Source of the DNA: Pelomonas paludis
GTDB taxonomy: Bacteria; Pseudomonadota; Gammaproteobacteria; Burkholderiales; Burkholderiaceae_C
Reading direction: 5' to 3'
DNA length: 64,000 bases
NCBI RefSeq assembly: GCF_039872745.1
Contig: NZ_JBDPZD010000002.1
Span: forward strand, 1,129,846-1,193,845
Part shown: positions 52,166 to 60,606 of the stretch, in pieces
How the letters are laid out: every line of letters begins with the position of its first letter
Numbering within the stretch: position 1 is the first letter of the stretch
The notes under the pieces: model-generated
Told to the model about the DNA's origin: nothing
Seen by the model: the letters and a program-made list of their open reading frames with translations, nothing else
The model's database searches: none
Translations under genes and position numbers: made by a program

Positions 52166-53476
52166 TCAGCTCGACTTGAAGCTGGCTTTCTTCAGCAGCG
52201 ACTCATACTGCTGACTCATGACATAACTCTGCACTTGCGCCCAGAAGTCCATCGTGACAACCACGATGATCAGGAGCGAAGTGCCACCAAAATAGAAGGG
52301 CACGTTGTACTTGAGCGTGAGGAACTCAGGCAGCAAGCACACGAGGGTGACGTAGACGGCGCCAACCAGGGTCAGTCGGGCCAGGATCTTGTCGATGTGC
52401 TTGGCCGTTTGGTCCCCAGGGCGAATGCCGGGAATGAAGGCACCGCTCTTCTTCAAGTTGTCTGCAGTCTCCCGGCTGTTGAAGACCAGCGCGGTGTAGA
52501 AGAAGCAGAAGAACACGATGGCGGCCGAATACAGCAGCACGTAGATCGGCTGACCGGGGCTCACAGCAGACGCCAGATCCTTGAGCCAGCGCAGGCTGTC
52601 GCCACTGGCAAACCAGCTGACGATGGTGGTCGGCAACAGGATGATCGACGACGCGAAGATCGGCGGGATCACGCCCGACATGTTGAGCTTCAACGGCAGG
52701 TGCGACGACTGGCCACCATAGACCTTGTTGCCCACCTGGCGCTTCGCGTAATTGACCAGGATCTTGCGCTGACCCCGCTCCACGAACACCACCGCATAGG
52801 TGACCAGAATCACCAGGCCGATGATGAAGATCGCCGAGCCGTAACCCATGGCGCCGGTGCGCACCAGTTCCAGCAAGCCGCCGATGGCACCAGGCAGACC
52901 GGCTGCGATACCCGCAAAGATCAGGATCGAGATCCCGTTGCCAAGGCCACGCTCGGTGATCTGCTCACCCAGCCACATCAGGAACATCGTCCCGGCGACC
53001 AGGCTGGACACCGCCGTCAAGCGGAAGCCAAACCCAGGGCTGATGACGAGGCCCGGCGACTGCTCCAGCGCGATGGCGATGGACAGGCTCTGGAACAAGG
53101 CCAGGCCCAAGGTCGCATAGCGCGTGTACTGCGTGATCTTGCGACGGCCGGACTCGCCTTCCTTCTTCAGCTGCTCCAGCGTCGGCACGACGTAGGTCAT
53201 CAGCTGCAGCACGATCGACGCCGAGATGTAGGGCGTGATCCCGAGGGCGAAGACCGTGAAGCGCGACAACGCGCCACCCGAGAACATGTTGAACAGGTTC
53301 AACAGGCCGCCAGACTGACGGTCGAAGAACTGCTGCAACTGGTGCGGGTCGATGCCCGGCACGGGGATGTGCGCCCCGATGCGGTAGACGAGCAGCGCCA
53401 ACAGCAAGAACACAAGCCGACGACGCAGGTCGCCGAACTTGCCGCTCTTGGCCAGCTGATTCGCGTTGGTAGCCAC
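52166..53476 (-). CDS. secY: Preprotein translocase subunit SecY
   Basis: 436 residues with ten hydrophobic segments and the family blocks IPVPGIDPHQLQQFF, ALGITPYISASIVLQLM and QLKKEGESGRRKITQYTRY. It is the protein-conducting channel of the Sec translocon. It lies downstream of rplO, with a 26-bp gap, as in the usual spc order, and supplies the route for most exported glycosidases of this window. Confidence 0.97.
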   Translation of the reverse strand: MATNANQLAKSGKFGDLRRRLVFLLLALLVYRIGAHIPVPGIDPHQLQQFFDRQSGGLLNLFNMFSGGALSRFTVFALGITPYISASIVLQLMTYVVPTLEQLKKEGESGRRKITQYTRYATLGLALFQSLSIAIALEQSPGLVISPGFGFRLTAVSSLVAGTMFLMWLGEQITERGLGNGISILIFAGIAAGLPGAIGGLLELVRTGAMGYGSAIFIIGLVILVTYAVVFVERGQRKILVNYAKRQVGNKVYGGQSSHLPLKLNMSGVIPPIFASSIILLPTTIVSWFASGDSLRWLKDLASAVSPGQPIYVLLYSAAIVFFCFFYTALVFNSRETADNLKKSGAFIPGIRPGDQTAKHIDKILARLTLVGAVYVTLVCLLPEFLTLKYNVPFYFGGTSLLIIVVVTMDFWAQVQSYVMSQQYESLLKKASFKSS

Positions 53477-53502
53477 GCTTGAGTCTGCTTCCCGACAGTG
53501 CT

Positions 53503-53934
53503 TTAGGCGACGCTGCCGCCAGCGGCTTCGATCGCGGCCTTGGCACCCTTGGTGGCACCGATGCCCTTGAGGGCGACCTTGCGCTCAATCTTGCCGGCCA
53601 GAATGACCTTGACCGACTTGGTCAGCTGAGGCACGAGGCCAGCCGCCTTGAGCGTCGAGACATCCACCTCGTCACCCGCCAGACCTTGCAGGTCGGTCAG
53701 CGTGATCTCGGCGTTGTACTTCAGCGTCAGCGACTTGAAGCCACGCTTGGGCAGGCGGCGCTGCAGCGGCATCTGGCCGCCTTCGAAACCGACCTTGTGG
53801 TAGCCACCCGCGCGGGACTTTTGACCCTTGTGACCACGGCCTGCAGTCTTGCCCAGGCCGGAGCCAATGCCACGGCCCAGACGGCGGCGAGCCTTCTTGG
53901 AGCCATCAGCGGGCTTGATCGTATTGAGTTCCAT
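53503..53934 (-). CDS. rplO: 50S ribosomal protein L15
   Basis: 143 residues, N-terminal MELNTIKPADGSKKARRRLG and the Gly/Arg-rich GRGIGSGLGKTAGRGHKGQKSR extension that threads into 23S rRNA. It is in normal spc order between rpmD and secY. Confidence 0.97.
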   Translation of the reverse strand: MELNTIKPADGSKKARRRLGRGIGSGLGKTAGRGHKGQKSRAGGYHKVGFEGGQMPLQRRLPKRGFKSLTLKYNAEITLTDLQGLAGDEVDVSTLKAAGLVPQLTKSVKVILAGKIERKVALKGIGATKGAKAAIEAAGGSVA

Positions 53935-53975
53935 CGTTGTGTCCTCGATGCGTTACGCGTCTCTCACCCAGGGGG

Positions 53976-54158
53976 TCAGAGCACCTGCACCAGATAGGCG
54001 ATCTTGTTGATCATGCCGCGCACGGCGGGCGTGTCTTCCAGCGTGCTGGTGCTGTTGAGCTTGCGAAGGCCCAGGCCCGTCACGGTGGCGCGGTGCGAAG
54101 CACGGCAGCCGATGGGGCTGCGCACGAGCTTCACGGTCACAGTTTTCTTGTCGGACAT
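53976..54158 (-). CDS. rpmD: 50S ribosomal protein L30
   Basis: 60 residues starting MSDKKTVTVKLVRSPIGC and ending MINKIAYLVQVL, with the ferredoxin-like L30 fold. I chose the ATG at 54158, matching the family start; an upstream in-frame codon at 54197 would extend into the rpsE region. Confidence 0.95.
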   Translation of the reverse strand: MSDKKTVTVKLVRSPIGCRASHRATVTGLGLRKLNSTSTLEDTPAVRGMINKIAYLVQVL

Positions 54159-54177
54159 GTTCTCTCTCCGGCCGGAA

Positions 54178-54696
54178 TCAGTTGAAGATCTCTTCAACCG
54201 TCTTGCCGCGCTTGGCAGCGACTTCCGCAGCCGTCGTGGCGCGCTTGAGAGCGTCCAGCGTGGCGCGAACCATGTTGTAAGGGTTGGTCGAACCGTGGCT
54301 CTTGCTCACGATGTCGGTCACACCCATCACTTCGAAGACAGCACGCATCGGGCCGCCGGCGATCACGCCCGTACCGGTCGGAGCCGGAGCCAGCATGACG
54401 CGCGAAGCACCGTGCTCGCCCACCACGTTGTGGTGAACGGAACCGTTCTTCAGGTTGACCTTGAACATGTTGCGGCGGGCGGACTCCATCGCCTTTTGCA
54501 CGGCGACAGGCACTTCCTTCGCCTTGCCCTTGCCCATGCCGATACGGCCATCGCCGTCACCGACCACGGTCAGCGCTGCAAACGACAGGGTGCGACCACC
54601 CTTCACGACCTTGGTCACGCGGTTGACCGCGATCATCTTTTCCTTCAGGCCGTCGTCATTGCCTTCGGTCTGCGCGCGAGCTTGAAACTTTGCCAT
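54178..54696 (-). CDS. rpsE: 30S ribosomal protein S5
   Basis: 172 residues with the double-stranded RNA-binding domain (LKEKMIAVNRVTKVVKGGRT then LSFAALTVVGDGDGRIGMGKGKAKEVP) and the S5 fold C-terminus with PMRAVFEVMGVTDIVSKSHGS. It is near the decoding centre and mRNA entry; it is a known ram (fidelity) locus. It is 24 bp from rplR. Confidence 0.98.
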   Translation of the reverse strand: MAKFQARAQTEGNDDGLKEKMIAVNRVTKVVKGGRTLSFAALTVVGDGDGRIGMGKGKAKEVPVAVQKAMESARRNMFKVNLKNGSVHHNVVGEHGASRVMLAPAPTGTGVIAGGPMRAVFEVMGVTDIVSKSHGSTNPYNMVRATLDALKRATTAAEVAAKRGKTVEEIFN

Positions 54697-54720
54697 TTGG
54701 TATTCCTCGTTGCGTCGGCG

Positions 54721-55080
54721 TCAGAACTGGAGACCAGCCTCGCGGGCGGCTTCGGCCAGAGCCTTGACACGGCCGTGATAGGCGAAACCAGCGCGATCGA
54801 AGGCGACCTTCTCGACGCCAGCGGCCTTGGCCTTCTCGGCGATCAGCTTGCCCACCAGGGTGGCTGCAGCGACGTTGCCGCCGTTGCCCTGCAGTTGGTC
54901 GCGCACAGCCTTTTCGGCCGTCGAAGCAGCTGCCAGCACCTTGCCACCGTCTTCGGCGATGACCTGGGCGTAGATATGCAGGTTGGAGCGGAAGACGGTC
55001 AGGCGCACAGCGCGCTGAATCGAGATCCGGGCGCGGGTCTGACGCGAGCGGCGCAGACGCTGTTCTTTCTTCGTAGTCAT
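54721..55080 (-). CDS. rplR: 50S ribosomal protein L18
   Basis: 119 residues starting MTTKKEQRLRRSRQTRARIS, with VFRSNLHIYAQVIAEDGGKVLAAAST and the C-terminus FAYHGRVKALAEAAREAGLQF. It binds 5S rRNA in the central protuberance. Confidence 0.97.
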   Translation of the reverse strand: MTTKKEQRLRRSRQTRARISIQRAVRLTVFRSNLHIYAQVIAEDGGKVLAAASTAEKAVRDQLQGNGGNVAAATLVGKLIAEKAKAAGVEKVAFDRAGFAYHGRVKALAEAAREAGLQF

Positions 55081-55091
55081 GGCGCAGCTCC

Positions 55092-55625
55092 TTACTTCTT
55101 CTTGGTCTCTTTGAGGCTGACCTTCTCGTCCGCGTAGCGGATGCCCTTGCCCTTGTAGGGCTCGGGCGGACGGAAGGCGCGCACCTCGGCGGCAACCTGA
55201 CCCACCACCTGGGCGTCAGCGCCCTTGATGATGATTTCGGTCTGGGTCGGGCACTCCACCTTGATGCCAGCCGGCATGTCCTTCACCACAGGGTGAGAGA
55301 AACCGATCTGCAGGTTGAGCTTCTGCCCCTGGGCCTGGGCACGGAAGCCCACGCCCACCAGGTTCAGCTTCTTCTCGAAGCCCTTGCTCACGCCGCTGAC
55401 CATGTTGGCCACCAGCGCACGCACCGTGCCACTCATGGCATCAGCTTCGGAGGACTCGTTCGTCGGGGTGAAGGTCAGCTTGCCGCCTTCACTCTTGACA
55501 GCCACGAGCTTGTTCACCGGGCGGACCAAGGTACCAAGGGAGCCCTTGACACTGATCGACTCACCCGACACGTTGACATCCACGCCTTGCGGGATGGCAA
55601 CTGGCATTTTTCCAACGCGGGACAT
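55092..55625 (-). CDS. rplF: 50S ribosomal protein L6
   Basis: 177 residues, as in E. coli. It starts MSRVGKMPVAIPQGVDVNV and ends with the family block PEPYKGKGIRYADEKVSLKE. It is located near the sarcin-ricin loop of the large subunit. It is 11 bp from rplR. Confidence 0.98.
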   Translation of the reverse strand: MSRVGKMPVAIPQGVDVNVSGESISVKGSLGTLVRPVNKLVAVKSEGGKLTFTPTNESSEADAMSGTVRALVANMVSGVSKGFEKKLNLVGVGFRAQAQGQKLNLQIGFSHPVVKDMPAGIKVECPTQTEIIIKGADAQVVGQVAAEVRAFRPPEPYKGKGIRYADEKVSLKETKKK

Positions 55626-55652
55626 TGTGTGTTTCTCCTTCTCGCGTGGGGC

Positions 55653-56048
55653 TTAGGCGACGTAGCAGAGCACTTCGCCGCCAACACCGGCAGCGCGCGC
55701 CTTGCGGTCGGTCATCACGCCTTGCGGAGTGGTGACGATGGCAACGCCCAGGCCGTTCATGACCTGAGGAATGTCGTGCCGGCCCTTGTAGATGCGCAGG
55801 CCAGGACGGCTGACTCGCTCGATACGCTCGATGACCGGACGGCCCGCGTAGTACTTCAGCGAGATTTCCAGCTCGGGGCGAGCGGCGTCACCGCGGACGG
55901 CGAAGTCGTCGATATAGCCCTCGTCCTTCAGCACCTGGGCGATGGCCAGCTTCAGCTTGGAAGACGGCATCAGCACGCTGGGCTTCTCAACGCTTTGCGC
56001 GTTGCGAATGCGGGTCAGCATATCGGCGATAGGATCACTCATGCTCAT
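55653..56048 (-). CDS. rpsH: 30S ribosomal protein S8
   Basis: 131 residues starting MSMSDPIADMLTRIRNAQ and ending GVMTDRKARAAGVGGEVLCYVA. It is a primary 16S rRNA binder; in E. coli S8 represses the spc operon by binding within rplE mRNA. Confidence 0.98.
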   Translation of the reverse strand: MSMSDPIADMLTRIRNAQSVEKPSVLMPSSKLKLAIAQVLKDEGYIDDFAVRGDAARPELEISLKYYAGRPVIERIERVSRPGLRIYKGRHDIPQVMNGLGVAIVTTPQGVMTDRKARAAGVGGEVLCYVA

Positions 56049-56071
56049 TGCGATTTCTCCTGTCGGGCCGA

Positions 56072-56377
56072 TTACCAGCTGGCCTTGATGACACCGGGGA
56101 TGTCACCCTTGAAGGCCAGTTCACGGATCTTGTTACGGGCGAGGCCGAACTTGCGGAAGGTGCCACGCGGACGACCAGTCAGCTCGCAGCGATTGCGCAG
56201 GCGAGTGGGGTTGGCGTTGCGGGGCAGCTTCTGCAGCTCAAGGCGAGCGGCGTAGCGCTCTTCATCGGACTTCTTGCTGTCGTCGATGATGGCCTTCAGC
56301 TCGGCATACTTCTTGGCGAACTTGGCGACCAGCGCTTCGCGCTTTTGCTCACGTTGTTTGATCGAGAGTTTTGCCAC
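56072..56377 (-). CDS. rpsN: 30S ribosomal protein S14 (zinc-free form)
   Basis: 101 residues, the long C- form without the zinc ribbon: MAKLSIKQREQKREALVAKF and the C-terminal block RCELTGRPRGTFRKFGLARNK. It is in the head of the small subunit. It lies between rplE and rpsH with short gaps. Confidence 0.97.
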   Translation of the reverse strand: MAKLSIKQREQKREALVAKFAKKYAELKAIIDDSKKSDEERYAARLELQKLPRNANPTRLRNRCELTGRPRGTFRKFGLARNKIRELAFKGDIPGVIKASW

Positions 56378-56385
56378 GGGTCACC

Positions 56386-56925
56386 TCAGTTCTTGAACGG
56401 GAACTTGAATGCAGCCAGCAAGGCCTTGCATTCATCGTCCGTCTTGGCCGTCGTCGTGATGCTGATGTTCAGACCACGCAGAGCATCCACCTTGTCGTAT
56501 TCGATTTCGGGGAAGATGATCTGTTCTTTGACGCCGATGTTGTAGTTGCCACGGCCATCAAAGCTGCGACCCGAGATGCCGCGGAAGTCGCGGACGCGGG
56601 GCAGCGCGATGGTCACGAAGCGGTCCAGGAATTCATACATCTGGACGCCACGCAGGGTGACCATGCAACCGATAGGCACGCCGTCACGGATCTTGAAGCC
56701 GGCGATGGCCTTCTTGGACTTGGTGACCACAGGCTTCTGGCCGGCGATCTTGGTCAGGTCGCCAACGGCGTGGTCCATGACCTTCTTGTCGGCGACCGCC
56801 TCGCTCACGCCCATGTTGAGCGTGATCTTGGTGATGCGGGGCACCTCCATCACCGACTTGTAGCCGAACTTCTCGGTCAAGGCGGGGACGACGTTTTCGC
56901 GGAAATGCGTTTGCAAACGAGCCAT
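56386..56925 (-). CDS. rplE: 50S ribosomal protein L5
   Basis: 179 residues, as in E. coli. Landmarks are KFGYKSVMEVPRITKITLNMGV, a GxVPIGCMVTLRG segment and the C-terminal ISITTTAKTDDECKALLAAF. It binds 5S rRNA and contacts S13 across the subunit bridge. Confidence 0.98.
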   Translation of the reverse strand: MARLQTHFRENVVPALTEKFGYKSVMEVPRITKITLNMGVSEAVADKKVMDHAVGDLTKIAGQKPVVTKSKKAIAGFKIRDGVPIGCMVTLRGVQMYEFLDRFVTIALPRVRDFRGISGRSFDGRGNYNIGVKEQIIFPEIEYDKVDALRGLNISITTTAKTDDECKALLAAFKFPFKN

Positions 56926-56936
56926 GTCGGAACCTC

Positions 56937-57254
56937 TTAGGCCTTGATCTCTTCGCCCGTGGATTTGTAGACGCGCACCTTCTTGCCGCCGTCGAGCAAC
57001 TTGATGCCCACGCGATCGGCCTTGCCGGAAGCAGCGTTGAAAATCGCCACGTTGGATTGATGGATGGGCATGGCCTTGTCGACGATGCCGCCGGTCGTGC
57101 CCTTCATGGGGTTGGGCTTGACGTGCTTCTTGACCAGGTTGATGCCGTCAACCAGCACGTGGTCAGCATCGACGCGAGCGGCGACGGTGCCGCGCTTGCC
57201 CTTGTCGCGGCCAGTCAACACGATGACCTGGTCGCCTTTGCGAATCTTGTTCAT
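56937..57254 (-). CDS. rplX: 50S ribosomal protein L24
   Basis: 105 residues with the KOW motif (KIRKGDQVIVLTGRDKGKRGTV). It is an assembly initiator of the 50S subunit. It lies 11 bp upstream of rplE and 25 bp downstream of rplN. Confidence 0.97.
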   Translation of the reverse strand: MNKIRKGDQVIVLTGRDKGKRGTVAARVDADHVLVDGINLVKKHVKPNPMKGTTGGIVDKAMPIHQSNVAIFNAASGKADRVGIKLLDGGKKVRVYKSTGEEIKA

Positions 57255-57279
57255 GGCTGTGTCCTCAGACGTTGGGCGC

Positions 57280-57648
57280 TCAGAGCACTTCGGGCGCCAG
57301 CGACACGATCTTCATGAAGCGCTCGGTACGCAGTTCACGCGTCACGGGGCCGAAGATGCGGGTGCCGATGGGCTCGAGCTTGGCGTTCAGCAGCACAGCG
57401 GCGTTGCCGTCAAACTTGACCAGCGAGCCATCCTGGCGGCGCACACCCTTGGCGGTGCGAACGACGACGGCGCTGTAGACCTCGCCCTTCTTCACGCGAC
57501 CACGCGGCGCAGCTTCCTTGATGCTCACCTTGATGACGTCGCCAATGTGCGCATACCGACGCTTGGAACCGCCAAGCACCTTGATGCACATGACGGACTT
57601 CGCGCCAGTGTTGTCCGCGACCTCAAGCCGCGATTGCATTTGAATCAT
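57280..57648 (-). CDS. rplN: 50S ribosomal protein L14
   Basis: 122 residues, starting MIQMQSRLEVADNTGAKSVM and ending TRELRTERFMKIVSLAPEVL. I chose the ATG at 57648, the family start. It is the first gene of the spc group; a sigma-70 promoter lies about 170 bp upstream and a peroxiredoxin gene separates it from rpsQ. Confidence 0.97.
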   Translation of the reverse strand: MIQMQSRLEVADNTGAKSVMCIKVLGGSKRRYAHIGDVIKVSIKEAAPRGRVKKGEVYSAVVVRTAKGVRRQDGSLVKFDGNAAVLLNAKLEPIGTRIFGPVTRELRTERFMKIVSLAPEVL

Positions 57649-57792
57649 GTCTGTCCCCAACTTTTCCCGAGTCGCAGACGTGCTGCTCGTCGGTCAGTCT
57701 TGGGCCCGTAGGTCTGGCAACTCCTGGCATGGCGCCTGGCGTCACCCGACGGTTGTGGGCGGATCCGAGGCCTCGGCGTGCGGTGGTCGCAC

Positions 57793-57816
57793 GCTTAGCG
57801 TTCGGCGAAGCTAAGC
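57793..57816. promoter_or_regulatory. Hairpin at the start of the rplN leader
   Basis: GCTTAGC (57793-57799) and GCTAAGC (57810-57816) form a perfect 7-bp stem directly downstream of the predicted -10 element, with TTCG/CGAA pairing inside. It would be at the 5' end of the spc transcript and could protect it. Confidence 0.45.
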
Positions 57817-57846
57817 ATTATGCTGCATCGGCGCTCGATTCGTCAA
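57817..57846 (-). promoter_or_regulatory. Sigma-70 promoter of the spc operon (rplN onwards)
   Basis: On the minus strand TTGACG (57846-57841), an 18-bp spacer and CATAAT (57822-57817). E. coli also starts the spc operon in front of rplN. Confidence 0.7.
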
Positions 57847-57866
57847 GCGCCGCGCAACACTCACAT

Positions 57867-58376
57867 TCAGATCGAGGTCGCCTGCGCGAGCAGGGTGTTC
57901 GCGTCACTCACCTCGAACTTGCCGGGCGCCTCGACGTTGAGCGACTTCACGACGCCATCCTTGACGAGCATCGAGTAGCGCTGCGAACGCAGGCCGAAGC
58001 CCTTGGCGGTCAGGTCCAGGACGAGACCGGTGGCCTGTGTGAACGCAGCACTGCCGTCCGCCATCATGCGCACCTTGCCGGCCGTTTTCTGGTCGCGTCC
58101 CCAGGCACCCATCACAAAGGCGTCATTGACGGAGACGCACCAGATCTCGTCAACACCGGCCGCCTTGAAGGCGTCTGCCTGAGCCACATAGCCAGGCACG
58201 TGCTGGGCCGAGCAGGTCGGCGTGAAGGCGCCAGGCAAAGCAAAAACGGCGATCGTCTTGCCTGCGGTTGCAGCCTCAATGTCGAAGCTGTTGGGCCCGA
58301 GGGAGCAGCCGTTGCCTTCGACTTCGATGAATTCCTGGAGCGTGCCAGCCGGCAGCTTGTCACCAACTTTGAGCAT
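57867..58376 (-). CDS. Prx5-type peroxiredoxin
   Basis: 169 residues of the AhpC/TSA superfamily. The peroxidatic Cys is in GAFTPTCSAQHVPGY, the PxxxTxxC form of the Prx5 group, preceded by TIAVFALPGAF. FGLRSQRYSMLVKDGVVKSL holds the conserved Arg. A second Cys is present at WCVSVND, and no resolving Cys pattern or glutaredoxin fusion is seen. It reduces peroxides with thiol donors. It lies between rpsQ and rplN, not a ribosomal gene, with an intrinsic terminator 21-57 bp before its start. Expression is probably by read-through or a promoter inside rpsQ. A good AGAGGA ribosome-binding site is present. Confidence 0.92.
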   Translation of the reverse strand: MLKVGDKLPAGTLQEFIEVEGNGCSLGPNSFDIEAATAGKTIAVFALPGAFTPTCSAQHVPGYVAQADAFKAAGVDEIWCVSVNDAFVMGAWGRDQKTAGKVRMMADGSAAFTQATGLVLDLTAKGFGLRSQRYSMLVKDGVVKSLNVEAPGKFEVSDANTLLAQATSI

Positions 58377-58397
58377 GAGGTCCTCTGCGTTGCAATG

Positions 58398-58433
58398 AAA
58401 AAAGCCGGCTCGCGGCGAGGCGAAATCCGGCTT
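58398..58433 (-). terminator. Intrinsic terminator after rpsQ
   Basis: On the minus strand AAGCCGG (58433-58427) and CCGGCTT (58408-58402) form a 7-bp stem with an 18-nt loop, followed by T6. It ends 21 bp before the peroxiredoxin start, so that gene lies behind a terminator. Confidence 0.75.
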
Positions 58434-58487
58434 CTGGGTTCGCGGGGCCTCGACACCCCAGGGGCGTCAAGACCTTGCGATCGGGAC

Positions 58488-58760
58488 TCAGACGGTCTGA
58501 GCCTTCTCGACCAGGCGCGTCACGATCCAGGCCTTGGTCTTGGAGATCGGGCGGGTCTCGCTGATCTCGACGACGTCGCCTTGCTTGTACTCGCCGTTTT
58601 CGTCATGGGCGTGGTACTTGCGCGAGCGAGCCACGATCTTGCCGTAGAGCTCGTGCTTGGTACGGCGCTCGACGAGGACAGTGACCGTCTTGGCGCGGGC
58701 ATCGCTGACGACGCGGCCGACCAGGGTACGGGCCTTCTTGGCTTGGGCTTGCGCAGTCAC
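58488..58760 (-). CDS. rpsQ: 30S ribosomal protein S17
   Basis: 90 residues with the OB-fold S17 blocks TLVGRVVSDARAKTVTVLVE and DVVEISETRPISKTKAWIV. It is a primary 16S rRNA binder. Its start overlaps the rpmC stop by 4 bp. It ends the S10 transcription unit; a terminator follows. Confidence 0.97.
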   Translation of the reverse strand: MTAQAQAKKARTLVGRVVSDARAKTVTVLVERRTKHELYGKIVARSRKYHAHDENGEYKQGDVVEISETRPISKTKAWIVTRLVEKAQTV

Positions 58761-58957
58761 TTGGCAGCCTCCTTGTTCTTCTGCGCCAGGATGGTCTTGG
58801 CGCGGGCGATGTCACGACGGGTCTTGCCCAGGGCTGAGTGGTTGCTCAGTTGCTGGGTGGCCTTTTGCATGCGAAGGCCGAAGTGGGCCTTGAGCAGGTC
58901 GGCGACTTCCTTTTCGAGGGCGGCGACGTCCTTGGCGCGGAGTTCAGATGCTTTCAT
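58757..58957 (-). CDS. rpmC: 50S ribosomal protein L29
   Basis: 66 residues, helical hairpin, starting MKASELRAKDVAALEKEVAD and ending ARAKTILAQKNKEAAK. I chose the ATG at 58957 in agreement with the family; an earlier in-frame codon at 58993 overlaps the rplP end. It is near the exit tunnel. Confidence 0.95.
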   Translation of the reverse strand: MKASELRAKDVAALEKEVADLLKAHFGLRMQKATQQLSNHSALGKTRRDIARAKTILAQKNKEAAK

Positions 58958-58970
58958 GGGTTCCTCCGGA

Positions 58971-59387
58971 TCAGGCGCCGACTTGGCGGGCAACGAAGGT
59001 GCACTTCAACGGCAGCTTGGCAGCGGCCAGCGTGAAGGCTTCGCGAGCGAGTTGCTCGGGCACGCCGTTGATCTCGTAGAGCACCTTGCCGGGCTGGATC
59101 TCAGCCACGTAGTACTCAGGGTTGCCCTTGCCGTTACCCATACGGACTTCAGCAGGCTTCTCGGAGATCGGCTTGTCGGGGAAGATGCGGATGAAGATCC
59201 GGCCACCGCGCTTGATGTGACGCGAGATGGCACGACGCGCAGCTTCGATCTGGCGGGCCGTCAGACGACCACGCTCAGTGGCCTTGAGCCCGAAGTCTCC
59301 GAAGGACACCAGGGCGCCACGAGTCGCGATGCCGGTGTTCCGGCCCTTCTGCTCTTTGCGGTATTTGCGACGAGCGGGTTGCAGCAT
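58971..59387 (-). CDS. rplP: 50S ribosomal protein L16
   Basis: 138 residues, starting MLQPARRKYRKEQKGRNTGI and containing RRIFPDKPISEKPAEVRMGN-type blocks (here RIFIRIFPDKPIS). It positions A-site tRNA and aids assembly. It starts 2 bp after the rpsC stop. Confidence 0.98.
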   Translation of the reverse strand: MLQPARRKYRKEQKGRNTGIATRGALVSFGDFGLKATERGRLTARQIEAARRAISRHIKRGGRIFIRIFPDKPISEKPAEVRMGNGKGNPEYYVAEIQPGKVLYEINGVPEQLAREAFTLAAAKLPLKCTFVARQVGA

Positions 59388-59389
59388 AT

Positions 59390-60250
59390 TTATTCTCCTT
59401 TGGCCTCACCGGCGGCGGGAGCCTTGCGGATCACGCGCTTGCCGGCGGGCTTGGCTGCGTCACCCGTGGGGGCGGCGGCAGCGGGCTGTTCTGCTCCGTC
59501 ACGCGGGCCACGGTCGCCGCCCGGACGACCACGGCCGCCAGGAGCGCCCGGACGGGCGTTACGGCGCGGGCGACGATCGTCTTCGGCGCCAGCGGGGGTG
59601 TTGATGACGGGGGCCTCACCATTGGCCAGGCGGTCACCGCGGTAGACCCAGACCTTGACGCCGATGACGCCATAGGTGGTCTTGGCTTCAGAGAAGCCGT
59701 AGTCGATGTCGGCCTTCAGGGTGTGCAGGGGCACACGACCTTCGCGATACCACTCGGTGCGAGCGATTTCGATGCCGTTGAGACGGCCGGCCGACATGAT
59801 CTTGATGCCCTGAGCGCCCAGGCGCATGGCGTTCTGCATCGCGCGCTTCATGGCGCGGCGGAACATGATGCGCTTTTCAAGCTGCTGAGTGATGCTGTCG
59901 GCGATCAACTGTGCATCGACTTCCGGCTTGCGGATTTCTTCGATGTTGACCGCGACGGGCACGCCCAGACGCTTGGTGAGCTCGGCCTTGAGGTTCTCGA
60001 TGTCCTCGCCCTTCTTGCCGATCACGACACCCGGACGCGCCGAGTAGATCGTGATGCGGGCGTTCTTGGCGGGGCGCTCGATCAGGATGCGCGCAACGGC
60101 GGCATTCTTGAGCTTGGCCTTCAGGAACTCACGCACCTGCAGATCTTCAGCCAGCATGCTGGCGAAGTTCTGGTTGTTGGCATACCAGCGCGAGGCCCAG
60201 TTGCGGGTAACGGGCAGGCGGAAGCCAGTCGGATGAATCTTCTGTCCCAT
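59390..60250 (-). CDS. rpsC: 30S ribosomal protein S3 with long basic tail
   Basis: 286 residues against 233 in E. coli. The KH domain (SARPGVVIGKKGEDIENLKAEL) and the S3 C-terminal domain (GRLNGIEIARTEWYREGRVPL) are complete. The extra part from about residue 220 is rich in Gly, Arg, Pro and Ala (RRPRRNARPGAPGGRGRPGG), a disordered RNA-binding-like tail often seen in this order. It is part of the mRNA entry helicase. Confidence 0.98.
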   Translation of the reverse strand: MGQKIHPTGFRLPVTRNWASRWYANNQNFASMLAEDLQVREFLKAKLKNAAVARILIERPAKNARITIYSARPGVVIGKKGEDIENLKAELTKRLGVPVAVNIEEIRKPEVDAQLIADSITQQLEKRIMFRRAMKRAMQNAMRLGAQGIKIMSAGRLNGIEIARTEWYREGRVPLHTLKADIDYGFSEAKTTYGVIGVKVWVYRGDRLANGEAPVINTPAGAEDDRRPRRNARPGAPGGRGRPGGDRGPRDGAEQPAAAAPTGDAAKPAGKRVIRKAPAAGEAKGE

Positions 60251-60265
60251 AGTCTTCCTAGCGCC

Positions 60266-60595
60266 TTAGTTGCCGACAGCCACGTAGATGTGGCAGGTGG
60301 GCTTGCTGATGCGATTGCCACGGCCCTTGGCGCGCGCGGCGAAACGCTTCAGCGTGGCGCCTTGCTCGACGTAGATCGAGGTGACCTTGAGCTCATCGAT
60401 GTCGGCACCGTCGTTGTGCTCGGCGTTGGCGATGGCCGACTCAAGAGCCTTCTTGATGATGCCGGCGGCCTTCTTCTGGGTGAAGGTCAGGATGTTGAGG
60501 GCTTGATCGACCTTCTTGCCGCGGATCAGGTCCGCCACGAGGCGGCCCTTGTCACACGAGAGGCGAACGCCACGAACGACTGCTTTGGTTTCCAT
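60266..60595 (-). CDS. rplV: 50S ribosomal protein L22
   Basis: 109 residues. I chose the ATG at 60595 (METKAVVRGVRLSCDKGRLV) because AAGGA lies 8 nt upstream and the family starts there; an ATG 9 nt earlier is possible. The hairpin that lines the exit tunnel (ARAKGRGNRISKPTCHIYVAVG) is complete. Confidence 0.97.
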   Translation of the reverse strand: METKAVVRGVRLSCDKGRLVADLIRGKKVDQALNILTFTQKKAAGIIKKALESAIANAEHNDGADIDELKVTSIYVEQGATLKRFAARAKGRGNRISKPTCHIYVAVGN

Positions 60596-60606
60596 CGTCG
60601 CCATCC

